Assembly (NCBI GenBank): GCA_052161885.1
Contig: CP197396.1
Coordinates: 4,774,001-4,838,000, forward strand
Direction: 5' to 3'
Length of the DNA: 64,000 nt
Source of the DNA: QKTW01 sp052161885
GTDB taxonomy: Bacteria; Bacteroidota; Bacteroidia; Chitinophagales; Chitinophagaceae
Positions 43,645 through 50,232 of the stretch are shown here, piece after piece; within the stretch, counting starts at the first letter, position 1; each line of letters begins with the position of its first letter. The position numbers and the translations under genes were made by a program. The notes under the pieces were generated by a model. It searched no databases and had not been told where the DNA came from. It worked only from the letters and a program-made list of their open reading frames with translations.

Positions 43645-43895
43645 GATCCTGCTTCCCTCCCGCTGGCCTGCACTGCCATAGGCAGGGTCGGGTGCAGGAT
43701 GACGGATAGAACCGGCCTTTTGAAAATGGCGTTAAAAAAACAGCCATGTGCGGTGGGAGAGAAAGCGGCAATGATCTGTAGCGGTACAGCGCTGATGCAA
43801 GTCTTCGATGGTGGCGGTTTTCCAGCCTGATAGTAAGCTCTTGCCGGTGCGCGGGCAGGGAGGCTGTTTTTAGCCATTTTCAAACAGCCTTGACT
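43645..43895. repeat. Repeat block, copy 1 (about 250 bp)
   Basis: Related base for base to 44347-44642: GATCCTGC-type start, GCACTGC-ATAGGCAGG, then GTGCGGTGG-AGAAAGCGGCAATGATC, TAGCGGTA, GCGCTGATGCAAG, GCCGGTGCG and a closing GTTTTTAGCC. An inverted relative of its start (TGCAGGATCTTTTCAATTGG) lies at 43561-43615. Confidence 0.75.
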
Positions 43896-43900
43896 TTTTG

Positions 43901-43926
43901 GTTCTTTTGCGTCAAGGCAAAAGAAC
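43901..43926. repeat. Right hairpin bounding the repeat block
   Basis: GTTCTTTTGC / GCAAAAGAAC perfect 10-bp stem around GTCAAG; the type of sequence seen as a dispersed palindrome in Bacteroidota genomes. Confidence 0.7.
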
Positions 43927-43979
43927 GGAAAGAAATGGGCGCAGGCACGTTATTTATATCTCTTTTTAAAAAGTCTTAT

Positions 43980-44174
43980 ATGGAAAAGCGATTATTAGGG
44001 GTAGTACTTTCCCTGCTCGGCATAGCAGGACTGATAATGGCGGCAGTTAGTTTCGCAAATGGCGGTAATAATACGCACAACGTCAAGAGCATCATCATTT
44101 ACGGTGTACTGGGCGCCATATTCTTTTTTTCAGGTATCGGTCTTATCCGCAACACAAAAGACAGGCCTACCTGA
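43980..44174 (+). CDS. Small two-TM membrane protein
   Basis: A 64-residue inner-membrane protein with two hydrophobic helices (LLGVVLSLLGIAGLIMAAVSF, residues 5-25, and IIIYGVLGAIFFFSGIGLI) joined by a short GGNNTHNVK loop and ending in RNTKDRPT. ATG 43980 fits; the frame upstream to 43890 lies in the repeat hairpin. Very similar small proteins appear to be common in the same family of bacteria (from memory), so I consider it real. Function is unknown. It sits between two copies of the repeat block. Confidence 0.75.
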   Translation: MEKRLLGVVLSLLGIAGLIMAAVSFANGGNNTHNVKSIIIYGVLGAIFFFSGIGLIRNTKDRPT

Positions 44175-44272
44175 CGGGTAACGGACAGCACAATACCTCT
44201 TGTTTGCCGGGGTCTTCTTTTTTGAAAACCCCGCCCAGCAGGCAAGAGTGATTTATATATGGTTAATAACGA

Positions 44273-44306
44273 CAAAGAGCGCAGCTGTGAGGCTGTGCTC
44301 TTTTAT
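44273..44306 (+). terminator. Terminator-like stem-loop
   Basis: GAGCGCAGC / GCTGTGCTC hairpin around TGTGAG, then TTTTATTTG; nearly the same stem-loop as at 42881. About 100 bases after the small membrane protein gene. Confidence 0.65.
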
Positions 44307-44346
44307 TTGTGGTACAGTAGTACATAGGTATGGGGAAAAATTGAAC

Positions 44347-44642
44347 GATCCTGCATCCCTTGGCTGGTCTGCACTGCGATAGGCAGGATCGGGCGCAGGG
44401 TGATGGGATTATAGATTCTTCACGCTGCACGTGTAAATTATTTTGCGGAAACGGATGATCCCCTTAAAAGACCGGCGTTAAGAAAACGGCCGGTGTGCGG
44501 TGGCACAGAAAGCGGCAATGATCCGTAGCGGTATGGCGCTGATGCAAGCCTGCGATAGTAGCATCTTTACAGCCGAATAGTACGCTTTGCCGGTGCGTGC
44601 GCAGGAAGGGCGTTTTTAGCCGGGATTTTACAGGGCTGCTTT
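44347..44642. repeat. Repeat block, copy 2 (about 300 bp)
   Basis: Homologous to 43645-43895 with an extra 40-50 bases (containing CACGCTGCACGTG) near its middle. Followed by a perfect 12-bp-stem hairpin CTTACTTTTTTG / CAAAAAAGTAAG at 44647-44675, matching the hairpin ends of copy 1 in layout but not sequence. Confidence 0.75.
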
Positions 44643-44646
44643 TTTG

Positions 44647-44675
44647 CTTACTTTTTTGCAGCTCAAAAAAGTAAG
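44647..44675. repeat. Hairpin at the right end of repeat copy 2
   Basis: CTTACTTTTTTG / CAAAAAAGTAAG around CAGCT. A further short relative of the repeat start (GATCCTGC...GCAGGATGACGG) lies at 44700-44742. Confidence 0.7.
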
Positions 44676-44863
44676 AATATATATAGTAAGTGGATGCTTC
44701 AAAAGATCCTGCTCTCCACTAAGGCTACGGCAGGATGACGGTAACAACGGGCTTCCGTGCAATACACAAAATATGCTTGTGCAATACAAGCGCCCATTGT
44801 AGCGCACCCGCTGTAATGTTTATTGTTTTGTGGTCTAATCACGTAAAGAAAAAAACAACCTCT

Positions 44864-45277
44864 ATGAAACGACCCAAACTTATCGAAAGCACCGATTACA
44901 AAGACATGCGGCTGCTTGTGCCCGCTCATTTCACCATGCTCTGCGAGCTGCTCGACGTAACGCCGGAGCATGTGCTCAGTGTTTTTATGTCTACCGTAAG
45001 CTCCGATCATTATCTCGCTGCTCCGCCGTCAAAAGACTCGGCTATCTCGTATTTCGTGCGTTGCGATTATGGCAGTCCGCATTTCAGCCGTGCCATCGTA
45101 CAGCGCATGCTGGACGAGCTGGCGGCAATCAATTATCTCTTCCCCGCGGCGGGCAACCCAAAGCAGGTGGATGAATATGTAAAATGGCGCACGTCTTACC
45201 GCCGCTACTGGCTGGAGATATGGACAAAAAGAAAGGGACAGCTGAAAGCCGCTCAGGGAGAGGAGAATGGTGAATGA
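44864..45277 (+). CDS. Hypothetical protein
   Basis: A 137-residue soluble protein starting at ATG 44864 (MKRPKLIESTDYKDMRLLVP); the frame upstream to 44735 is repeat sequence. It is mostly helical, with VPAHFTMLCELLDVTPEHVLS early, a central FSRAIVQRMLDELAAI and a C-terminal TSYRRYWLEIWTKRKGQ. No family, signal or membrane segment is recognised. The repeated helix layout and DVTPEHVLSVF could suggest a DNA-associated helical protein, but this is only an impression. A dispersed repeat follows its stop. Confidence 0.65.
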   Translation: MKRPKLIESTDYKDMRLLVPAHFTMLCELLDVTPEHVLSVFMSTVSSDHYLAAPPSKDSAISYFVRCDYGSPHFSRAIVQRMLDELAAINYLFPAAGNPKQVDEYVKWRTSYRRYWLEIWTKRKGQLKAAQGEENGE

Positions 45278-45307
45278 TGTGAGATGTGAGATGTGTAAAA
45301 TATAAAA

Positions 45308-45400
45308 ACCGCAAAGATCGCGGAGGTTTTCGCAAAGAGGCGCAAAGGCTTACATACTGTTCTTTGCGCTTCTCTGCGTCGTCTCTGCGATCTCTGCGGT
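45308..45400 (+). repeat. Inverted-repeat element, copy A (about 93 bp)
   Basis: Begins ACCGCAAAGATCGCGGAGG and ends TCTCTGCGGT, so its ends are inverted repeats. The copy at 47516-47598 is the same element in reverse orientation (shares the TTTTCGCAAAG-GGCGCAAAG-CTTACATACTGTTCT core). Confidence 0.75.
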
Positions 45401-45411
45401 AAAAAAATAAC

Positions 45412-45777
45412 TTAATTACCAGCGTCGTCGAGGAACACGTACAGGGTTTTTATTTTCCCGTTTTCCACTACCAGTATGTCCTGGCCGGTGGTAGCAGCAG
45501 GGTTGTCTGCCGGGCCGTACTGCCAGAAGAGCCTTGCTACATTATGATGGCTTTGCACCGGCTTTTGTACGGAGAAGATGTAACCGGGAAATTTCTGCTG
45601 CAGGTCGTTTATTAAATCGTTTAAACCGTCCGGACCATTGACGAGAAAGGACGGATCTGTGATCTCTACATCCGCAGCGTATACTTCGCTGATCCATTCT
45701 TTTCTTTTGGCCACGTCTCTTTCACTCCATATGGCGAGATGCTTTTCGGCCAGTTGCTGTATTTCAGTTGCAGTCAT
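45412..45777 (-). CDS. SnoaL/NTF2-like protein
   Basis: A 121-residue protein of the NTF2-like fold: N-terminal helices (TEIQQLAEKHLAIWSERDVA), then YAADVEITDPSFLVNGPDGL, the central helix LNDLINDLQQKFPGY and strands FSVQKPVQSHHNVARLFWQY and ILVVENGKIKTLYVFLDD. This is the size and order of SnoaL-like polyketide-cyclase/isomerase-type domains; without catalytic residues assignable, the activity is unknown. It is the last gene of the Crp/SDR/NTF2 series. Confidence 0.82.
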   Translation of the reverse strand: MTATEIQQLAEKHLAIWSERDVAKRKEWISEVYAADVEITDPSFLVNGPDGLNDLINDLQQKFPGYIFSVQKPVQSHHNVARLFWQYGPADNPAATTGQDILVVENGKIKTLYVFLDDAGN

Positions 45778-45837
45778 GGTTGTATTATTTTTTGTGATTA
45801 CTGTTCCGGCTTAGTCCGGCAGGGTGAAAGTAGGCAA

Positions 45838-46695
45838 TTAGTTGCTGTACTTGGCCAGCCATTTGGCCTTGATGGTGGCGCGTGCATTGATGAATTCTGC
45901 ATCGGTACCTTCTGCCACAGCATCGAGTGGGTAGCGCAGCGGACGGCTGCCGGGCTGCATGTTGATAAGTGCCAGCACACCATCTGCTATCGTCTGCGGA
46001 TTCATGTCAAACTGGGCCATCTTGCCAAACAGGCCTGCACCCAGTGCATTAAATTTATCGGTAGCTACAGGATCGTACTCTTTTGCTATTTCCGGCTTGT
46101 CGGCATTAATACCTGCTTTGCTGCCATTGTTCATCTCAGTAGGGTACACGCCCGATTGTATGCTTACATTCTCAATGCCAAACTGCGCCAGTTCTTCCTG
46201 CATGCCTTCTGTAATGCTTTCTACGCCAAACTTAGAGGCGAAGTAGGGAATCATAAAAGGCAATGTATGGCCACTGGCACCGGTGCTGAGGTTAATGATC
46301 AGCCCGCTGTTTGCTTTACGCATGGCAGGCAGTACGGCCTGGTAAGTGCGCAGCACACCAAAGAAGTTTACCTCAAACATATTGCGCACCTGCTGCAGCG
46401 AGGTAGCCTCCAGCAGTCCGAAACCGGCAACGCCTGCATTGTTGACCAGCACATCTATATGCCCGTGTTTTGCCAGTGTATCGCTGAAGGTTTTCTGTAC
46501 AGAGGCATCATCTGTAATGTCTATTTCTACTACTTCTACATGAGGCAGGGCAGCCAGCTCTGCTGCTACGGCTTTGTTTTTGCCGGTAGTGCCGCGCATA
46601 CCTGCTATTACGGTATGTCCTGCTTTGGCGAGGGTAATAACCATCAGTTTGCCAAATCCTGTACTGGTGCCGGTAATAAAGATTGTCTTATTCAT
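45838..46695 (-). CDS. SDR-family oxidoreductase
   Basis: A 285-residue classical SDR starting at ATG 46695 (MNKTIFITGTSTGFGKL); the frame upstream to 46788 overlaps the promoter side of the Crp gene and is not used. NAD(P) motif TGTSTGFG, NNAG (LVNNAGVAG), catalytic serine in NLSTGASG and the YxxxK motif as YFASKFGVESI. The C-terminus (YPLDAVAEGTDAEFI) is typical of small-molecule ketoreductases of this subclass. In one minus-strand series with a Crp/Fnr regulator upstream (112-base gap) and an NTF2-like gene downstream (60-base gap). Confidence 0.93.
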   Translation of the reverse strand: MNKTIFITGTSTGFGKLMVITLAKAGHTVIAGMRGTTGKNKAVAAELAALPHVEVVEIDITDDASVQKTFSDTLAKHGHIDVLVNNAGVAGFGLLEATSLQQVRNMFEVNFFGVLRTYQAVLPAMRKANSGLIINLSTGASGHTLPFMIPYFASKFGVESITEGMQEELAQFGIENVSIQSGVYPTEMNNGSKAGINADKPEIAKEYDPVATDKFNALGAGLFGKMAQFDMNPQTIADGVLALINMQPGSRPLRYPLDAVAEGTDAEFINARATIKAKWLAKYSN

Positions 46696-46807
46696 TTTAT
46701 TGTGATTTTGTTGTTTGAAAATGTAAGACAAAATTGCTATTACGGAGGGCCGGTACCCAATGATATCGGGTACAAAAAAGTGTAACAAATGTCAAGAAAA
46801 CGGGGTG

Positions 46808-47395
46808 CTACCGTTTGGTGAGTTTGCTCTTTACCCGGCTCAGCGACTCTGGCGTTATACCCAGGAAGGAGGCCAGCATATGGCGGGGCAGGCGGTTATT
46901 GAGCTGCGGATAGGTATTGATGAAATGCAGGTATTTTTCTTCGGCATTCATGCTGATGGCAGTGAGTATGCGCTCCTGCGATGCATTGAGGCTGCGCTGC
47001 AGCACGAGGTTGATGAAGTCGTTGAAGGCTGGTATCTGTTTGCACAGCATATCAAAGTCTGCATTCTTTATGAGTATAACGGTAGAAGCCTCTATAGCAT
47101 CAATGTTGTACTTAGACGGTGTGCCGTTCATCAGGCTTTCGCGGTCGCCGGCCCACCAGTTCTCCGGGCTAAACTGCAGAGTATGTTCCACTCCGTTGTC
47201 GTCTATCTTATACCGCCGCAGGCAGCCTTCGGCAATGAACGCATGGTATTTCCATACATCGCCTTCCTGCAGCAGGTATTGATGCTTGCGCAGTTTTTTG
47301 ATGGTACATACAGCTTCTATCAGCGCCCAGTCTTCGCCGGTAAGTATCATTTTACCAGAGAGGTATTCTTTGAGAGCATGGGTGTTGTTATTCAT
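46808..47395 (-). CDS. Crp/Fnr-family transcriptional regulator
   Basis: A 195-residue regulator, normal length for the Bacteroidota type that lacks a long C-terminus. The cyclic-nucleotide-binding fold spans about residues 25-135 (LLQEGDVWKYHAFIAEGCLRRY, then FSPENWWAGDRESL), but the ligand-contact residues of true CRP are not conserved. The C-terminal HTH has EEKYLHFINTYP and RLPRHMLASFLGITPESLSRV. No iron-sulphur cysteines in an Fnr-like spacing are seen. It is the first gene before the SDR and NTF2-like genes and probably controls them; signal unknown. Confidence 0.9.
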   Translation of the reverse strand: MNNNTHALKEYLSGKMILTGEDWALIEAVCTIKKLRKHQYLLQEGDVWKYHAFIAEGCLRRYKIDDNGVEHTLQFSPENWWAGDRESLMNGTPSKYNIDAIEASTVILIKNADFDMLCKQIPAFNDFINLVLQRSLNASQERILTAISMNAEEKYLHFINTYPQLNNRLPRHMLASFLGITPESLSRVKSKLTKR

Positions 47396-47515
47396 TTCTG
47401 TTACGTCTGTATGCTTTAAAACGGAATGAACATAAAGATAAAAATACTTTGGAGAGGTGCATAGTGAATGGGTAATGGTGAATGCCCGTGGAGTGTGAGA
47501 TGTGAAAAGTAGAAA

Positions 47516-47598
47516 ACTGCAGAGATCGCGGAGATGACGCAGAGAACAGTATGTAAGTCTTTGCGCCCCTTTGCGAAAACCTCTGAGCTCTTTGCGGT
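47516..47598 (-). repeat. Inverted-repeat element, copy B (about 83 bp)
   Basis: Same element as 45308-45400 on the other strand: on the minus strand it reads ACCGCAAAGAGCTCAGAGG ... TCTCTGCAGT. With copy A it brackets the three-gene cassette 45412-47395 in inverted orientation. Confidence 0.75.
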
Positions 47599-47611
47599 TA
47601 AATAAAACAAT

Positions 47612-47683
47612 TTAGTTCACCGACTGCCGGTACTGTACCGGCGATATGCTGGTCTTTTGCTTAAATACTCTGCAGGAAAAACT
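47612..47683 (-). pseudogene. C-terminal remnant of an AraC-family gene
   Basis: Reading the minus strand from 47683, the frame gives SFSCRVFKQKTSISPVQYRQ then SVN and a stop at 47614-47612. The pattern F-x-R-x-F-K-x-x-T-x-x-[ST]-P-x-x-Y-R is the second helix-turn-helix end of AraC proteins. A stop lies immediately upstream (47684-47686), so no complete gene remains. It sits between the inverted repeat and the terminator of tRNA-Ser. Confidence 0.65.
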
Positions 47684-47688
47684 TTAAA

Positions 47689-47724
47689 TAAAAATTGCCC
47701 CTGTTCAGGGGCAATTATTTTTTT
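47689..47724 (-). terminator. Terminator after tRNA-Ser
   Basis: TTGCCCCTG / CAGGGGCAA hairpin (minus-strand ATTGCCCCTGAACAGGGGCAAT) with T-run, a few bases after the tRNA 3' end. Confidence 0.8.
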
Positions 47725-47727
47725 CAG

Positions 47728-47814
47728 CGGAGACGGCGAGATTCGAACTCGCGATACAGTTTCCCGTATACACACTTTCCAGGCGTGCTCCTTCAACCAC
47801 TCGGACACGTCTCC
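47728..47814 (-). tRNA. tRNA-Ser (anticodon GGA)
   Basis: On the minus strand GGAGACGTGTCCGAGTGG opens the acceptor and D arm; the anticodon loop is CTGGAAA (GGA), a long class II variable arm (TATACGGGAAACTGTAT) follows, then GCGAGTTCGAATCTCGC (T arm) and CGTCTCC closing the acceptor with G discriminator. Length 87 nt; CCA is not encoded. A -7 box lies upstream at 47831. Confidence 0.95.
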
Positions 47815-47830
47815 TTTAGTTGAGGGGCTG

Positions 47831-47838
47831 CAAAAATA
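47831..47838 (-). promoter_or_regulatory. -7 box of tRNA-Ser
   Basis: On the minus strand TATTTTTG, exact TAnnTTTG, 17 bases upstream of the tRNA 5' end. A TTG lies only 13 bases further upstream, shorter than the ideal spacing. Confidence 0.5.
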
Positions 47839-47848
47839 GGATTCTTAT

Positions 47849-48613
47849 TTACAAAGCGAAAATTTTTTCTGCATTTTTTGTAGTAATGGCTGCAATTTCA
47901 TCTAAACCAACCTGTTTTATCGTGGCCAGCTTCTCTGCAATTAGTGGTATATAGCTGCTTTCATTGCGCTTGCCACGGTACGGAACCGGCGCCAGGTATG
48001 GAGCATCGGTTTCCAGCACTATGCTTTCCAATGGAATTTCAGCCAGTACTTCCGGCAATGTACTTTTCTTGAAGGTAACTACGCCGCCAATACCCAGATG
48101 CAGGCCCATTCCTGTGATCTGCTGCGCTTCTTCCAGGCTGCCGCCAAAGCAGTGGAATATACCACGTAGCTTGCCATTCTGCTTTTTGCGCACTATGTCT
48201 ATGCAATCGGGTGTTGATTCACGGCTGTGTATTACGATGGGCAGGTCATATTGCAGTGCCCAGTCGATCTGCAGCTCCAAGGCTTCTTTCTGTTGCGGTA
48301 CGAAGGTCTTGTCCCAGTAATAGTCCAGTCCGATTTCGCCCACGGCGGCAAACTTTCGTTTAGCGAGCCATTCTTCCACAATCGCGAGTTCTTCCTTATA
48401 ATTTTCCTTTACATAACAGGGATGCAAGCCCATCATGGAAAAACAATTGCTTGGCCACGCCGCTTCCATTGCCAGCATATCGGGTATGGTAGAGCTGTCG
48501 CAATTGGGCATGTAGAGTTTTGTTACACCGGCGTCTATAGCGCGCTGTACCTGCTGCGGATCGGCGGTAAGCTGCTCGTCGTAGAGGTGTGTATGTGTAT
48601 CTGTGAATTTCAT
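47849..48613 (-). CDS. TatD-family metal-dependent hydrolase
   Basis: A 254-residue enzyme, normal for TatD/YcfH. The metal-binding and catalytic residues are visible: HTHLYD near the N-terminus, GEIGLDYYW (glutamate ligand), VIHSRES, IFHCFGG and ETDAPYLAPVP with the conserved aspartate. TatD proteins are DNases and are implicated in DNA repair or quality control; the exact substrate of this copy is not known. The region around tRNA-Ser is immediately downstream. A -7 box (48622-48629, TACCTTTG on the minus strand) sits just upstream of the start. Confidence 0.95.
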   Translation of the reverse strand: MKFTDTHTHLYDEQLTADPQQVQRAIDAGVTKLYMPNCDSSTIPDMLAMEAAWPSNCFSMMGLHPCYVKENYKEELAIVEEWLAKRKFAAVGEIGLDYYWDKTFVPQQKEALELQIDWALQYDLPIVIHSRESTPDCIDIVRKKQNGKLRGIFHCFGGSLEEAQQITGMGLHLGIGGVVTFKKSTLPEVLAEIPLESIVLETDAPYLAPVPYRGKRNESSYIPLIAEKLATIKQVGLDEIAAITTKNAEKIFAL

Positions 48614-48621
48614 TTGAACAG

Positions 48622-48629
48622 CAAAGGTA
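48622..48629 (-). promoter_or_regulatory. -7 box of the TatD gene
   Basis: TACCTTTG on the minus strand, exact TAnnTTTG, nine bases upstream of ATG 48613. No matching TTG at -33. Confidence 0.45.
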
Positions 48630-48743
48630 GGAATTAGCTGATATGCAGATTAGCTGACTAGCTAATGCCGGGTGTTGCCTGTAATGAGGGGTGGTTGGTA
48701 ATATTATAAAGTAAATGCATTAACTGGTTTGCACATCAGTACA

Positions 48744-49370
48744 TCAGCTAATTGGTAAACATTCCCATCCTTTTTCTTTGCAGAACTGCAGGACACGCGG
48801 CAGCGTATAGCTCATACGGTCCCAGGCTTTTTCGCTGTCGTGGAAAACGATGATACTGCCGGGCTGTGTATGTGTAACCACATTTTTCAGGCATTGTTCC
48901 GGAGTTACCTCGCGGTCGTAATCCATGCTCAGCACATCCCACATGATGATCTTCCAGGGCGTTTTGCTTTCTGTCAGGAAGTTGACCTGTGTACGTTTTA
49001 TACGGCCGTAGGGTGGGCGAAACAGGAAGCTTTTGATGTATTTCGTCGCCTGTACAATGTTCTGGATATATTCGTCCGTATCGGTTTTCCAGCCATTTTT
49101 GTGGTTGTGAGTATGATTGCCCACTGCATGACCTTCTGCAAGGATACGCTCGTAGATCTCCGGGTATTCGGCAACGTTTTTTCCGATGCAGAAGAAGGTG
49201 GCTTTGGCATTATATTTTGCCAGCTGGTCCAGCACATAAGGAGTGGCTACCGGGTGGGGGCCATCGTCGAATGTGAGATATACAGCAGGCCTTCCATCTG
49301 CGGGCATGCGCCACACCAGCTCTTTTGAGAAGAAAAACTTAACCAGTGCAGGCATTTTTACCCAGGCCAT
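48744..49370 (-). CDS. Polysaccharide deacetylase family protein
   Basis: A 208-residue NodB-type (carbohydrate esterase 4) enzyme, start at ATG 49370 (MAWVKMPALVKFFF) because the frame upstream crosses a simple repeat. Motif 1 is TFDDGPHP (catalytic and metal Asp), motif 2 is NHTHNH (metal histidines), motif 3 is RPPYGR, then the metal-binding DVLSMDYD and IIVFHDSEKA. Such enzymes remove acetyl groups from N-acetylglucosamine in peptidoglycan or other glycans. No signal peptide is clear, though a hydrophobic N-terminal piece may anchor it. It converges with nothing; followed upstream by BatE. Confidence 0.92.
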   Translation of the reverse strand: MAWVKMPALVKFFFSKELVWRMPADGRPAVYLTFDDGPHPVATPYVLDQLAKYNAKATFFCIGKNVAEYPEIYERILAEGHAVGNHTHNHKNGWKTDTDEYIQNIVQATKYIKSFLFRPPYGRIKRTQVNFLTESKTPWKIIMWDVLSMDYDREVTPEQCLKNVVTHTQPGSIIVFHDSEKAWDRMSYTLPRVLQFCKEKGWECLPIS

Positions 49371-49485
49371 GTTGCAGAATTTTAATAGTGAGAAGTGAAT
49401 AGGCAATGGTGAATGGTGAAATGTCAAACGTCAGATGCTTTTTGTGAGACTTTTCAACATGTCAACTAATCAATTTGTCAGCGGG

Positions 49486-50232
49486 CTAGATTTTCGTAAG
49501 CTGTGCTTCCTGTATCCATCCGGTACGGCTGTCGGGGAGCTGTACTTCTGCCCAGCCTGCTTTTGTTGCTGTGATCTTTACTGTAGTGCCTTCCGGTATC
49601 AGGCTTTGCACTTTGGTTTGCCCGTAAGCATTCATCAGTGGTGTATCATTCTGCATGACCACTGCACTGTCATGTGTTACTGCATTAGTGGCAGATTGTA
49701 TGGCTATGATCAGTATCAATGCCCATATTGCTCCTGTTGCTATGAGTACCTGTGGCATCAGCCATCCCGGTTTCCGGAAGCGGCGTAATAATAAAGCGCC
49801 GATAAGCAGCAGGAAGATCAGCACGGAGACAATGGCCCATGCATTCGCATTGCTGGGATTGGTTGTGTGCTGCCACCAGCGCACAAAAAATATATCCTGC
49901 CCGCCACGGATGCGGCCGGGAATACGGTTTTGCGTAAGCAGCAGGTTGTCGGCGGCGTCTTTGTAATTGGGATCTATGCGTAGTGCCCTTTCGAAGTTGA
50001 GCACAGCAAGGCCTATTTTGTTGGCGCGGTAATAAGCACTGCCCAGGTTGTAGTATACTTTTGCTTCCTGCGGATGCTGTGCGGCAATCTGCTCATAATA
50101 CTGAGCAGCGCTGTCGAATTGCTTTTGCTGGTACAGGTTGTTGGCCTTTTGCCACAGCATATTGTTATCTGCTGCTGCAAAAGCTCCGAGATTGGTCAAA
50201 AGAAATATGATGATCGCAATTGTCTTTTTCAT
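49486..50232 (-). CDS. batE: BatE-like TPR and SH3-type protein
   Basis: A 248-residue exported protein with signal peptide (MKKTIAIIIFLLTNLGAFA). A TPR pair lies at about residues 28-100 (AAQYYEQIAAQHPQEAKVYYNL and the following GLAVLNFERALRIDP), then two transmembrane helices near 128-180 (WAIVSVLIFLLLIGALLL and VLIATGAIWALILIIAIQS) and a bacterial SH3-like domain at the C-terminus (VQSLIPEGTTVKITATKAG ... GWIQEAQLTKI). This domain order is that of BatE of the Bacteroides aerotolerance operon. Its start overlaps the BatD stop (TAATG), a coupled pair. Confidence 0.88.
   Translation of the reverse strand: MKKTIAIIIFLLTNLGAFAAADNNMLWQKANNLYQQKQFDSAAQYYEQIAAQHPQEAKVYYNLGSAYYRANKIGLAVLNFERALRIDPNYKDAADNLLLTQNRIPGRIRGGQDIFFVRWWQHTTNPSNANAWAIVSVLIFLLLIGALLLRRFRKPGWLMPQVLIATGAIWALILIIAIQSATNAVTHDSAVVMQNDTPLMNAYGQTKVQSLIPEGTTVKITATKAGWAEVQLPDSRTGWIQEAQLTKI

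Noticed and set aside
43326..43883. Several 100-140-codon frames on both strands
   Set aside because: All lie within the repeat block and its hairpins, read in overlapping frames and have no domains.
44200..44382. 60-codon plus-strand frame
   Set aside because: Falls in the repeat/terminator stretch and spans a strong stem-loop; composition is not protein-like.
45739..46785. 348-codon open frame on the plus strand
   Set aside because: It lies opposite the SDR gene (45838-46695), has very Cys/His-rich unnatural composition, and no domain; it is a shadow of that gene.
47657..47839. Plus- and minus-strand small frames over the tRNA region
   Set aside because: They overlap a complete tRNA-Ser and its terminator; not coding.
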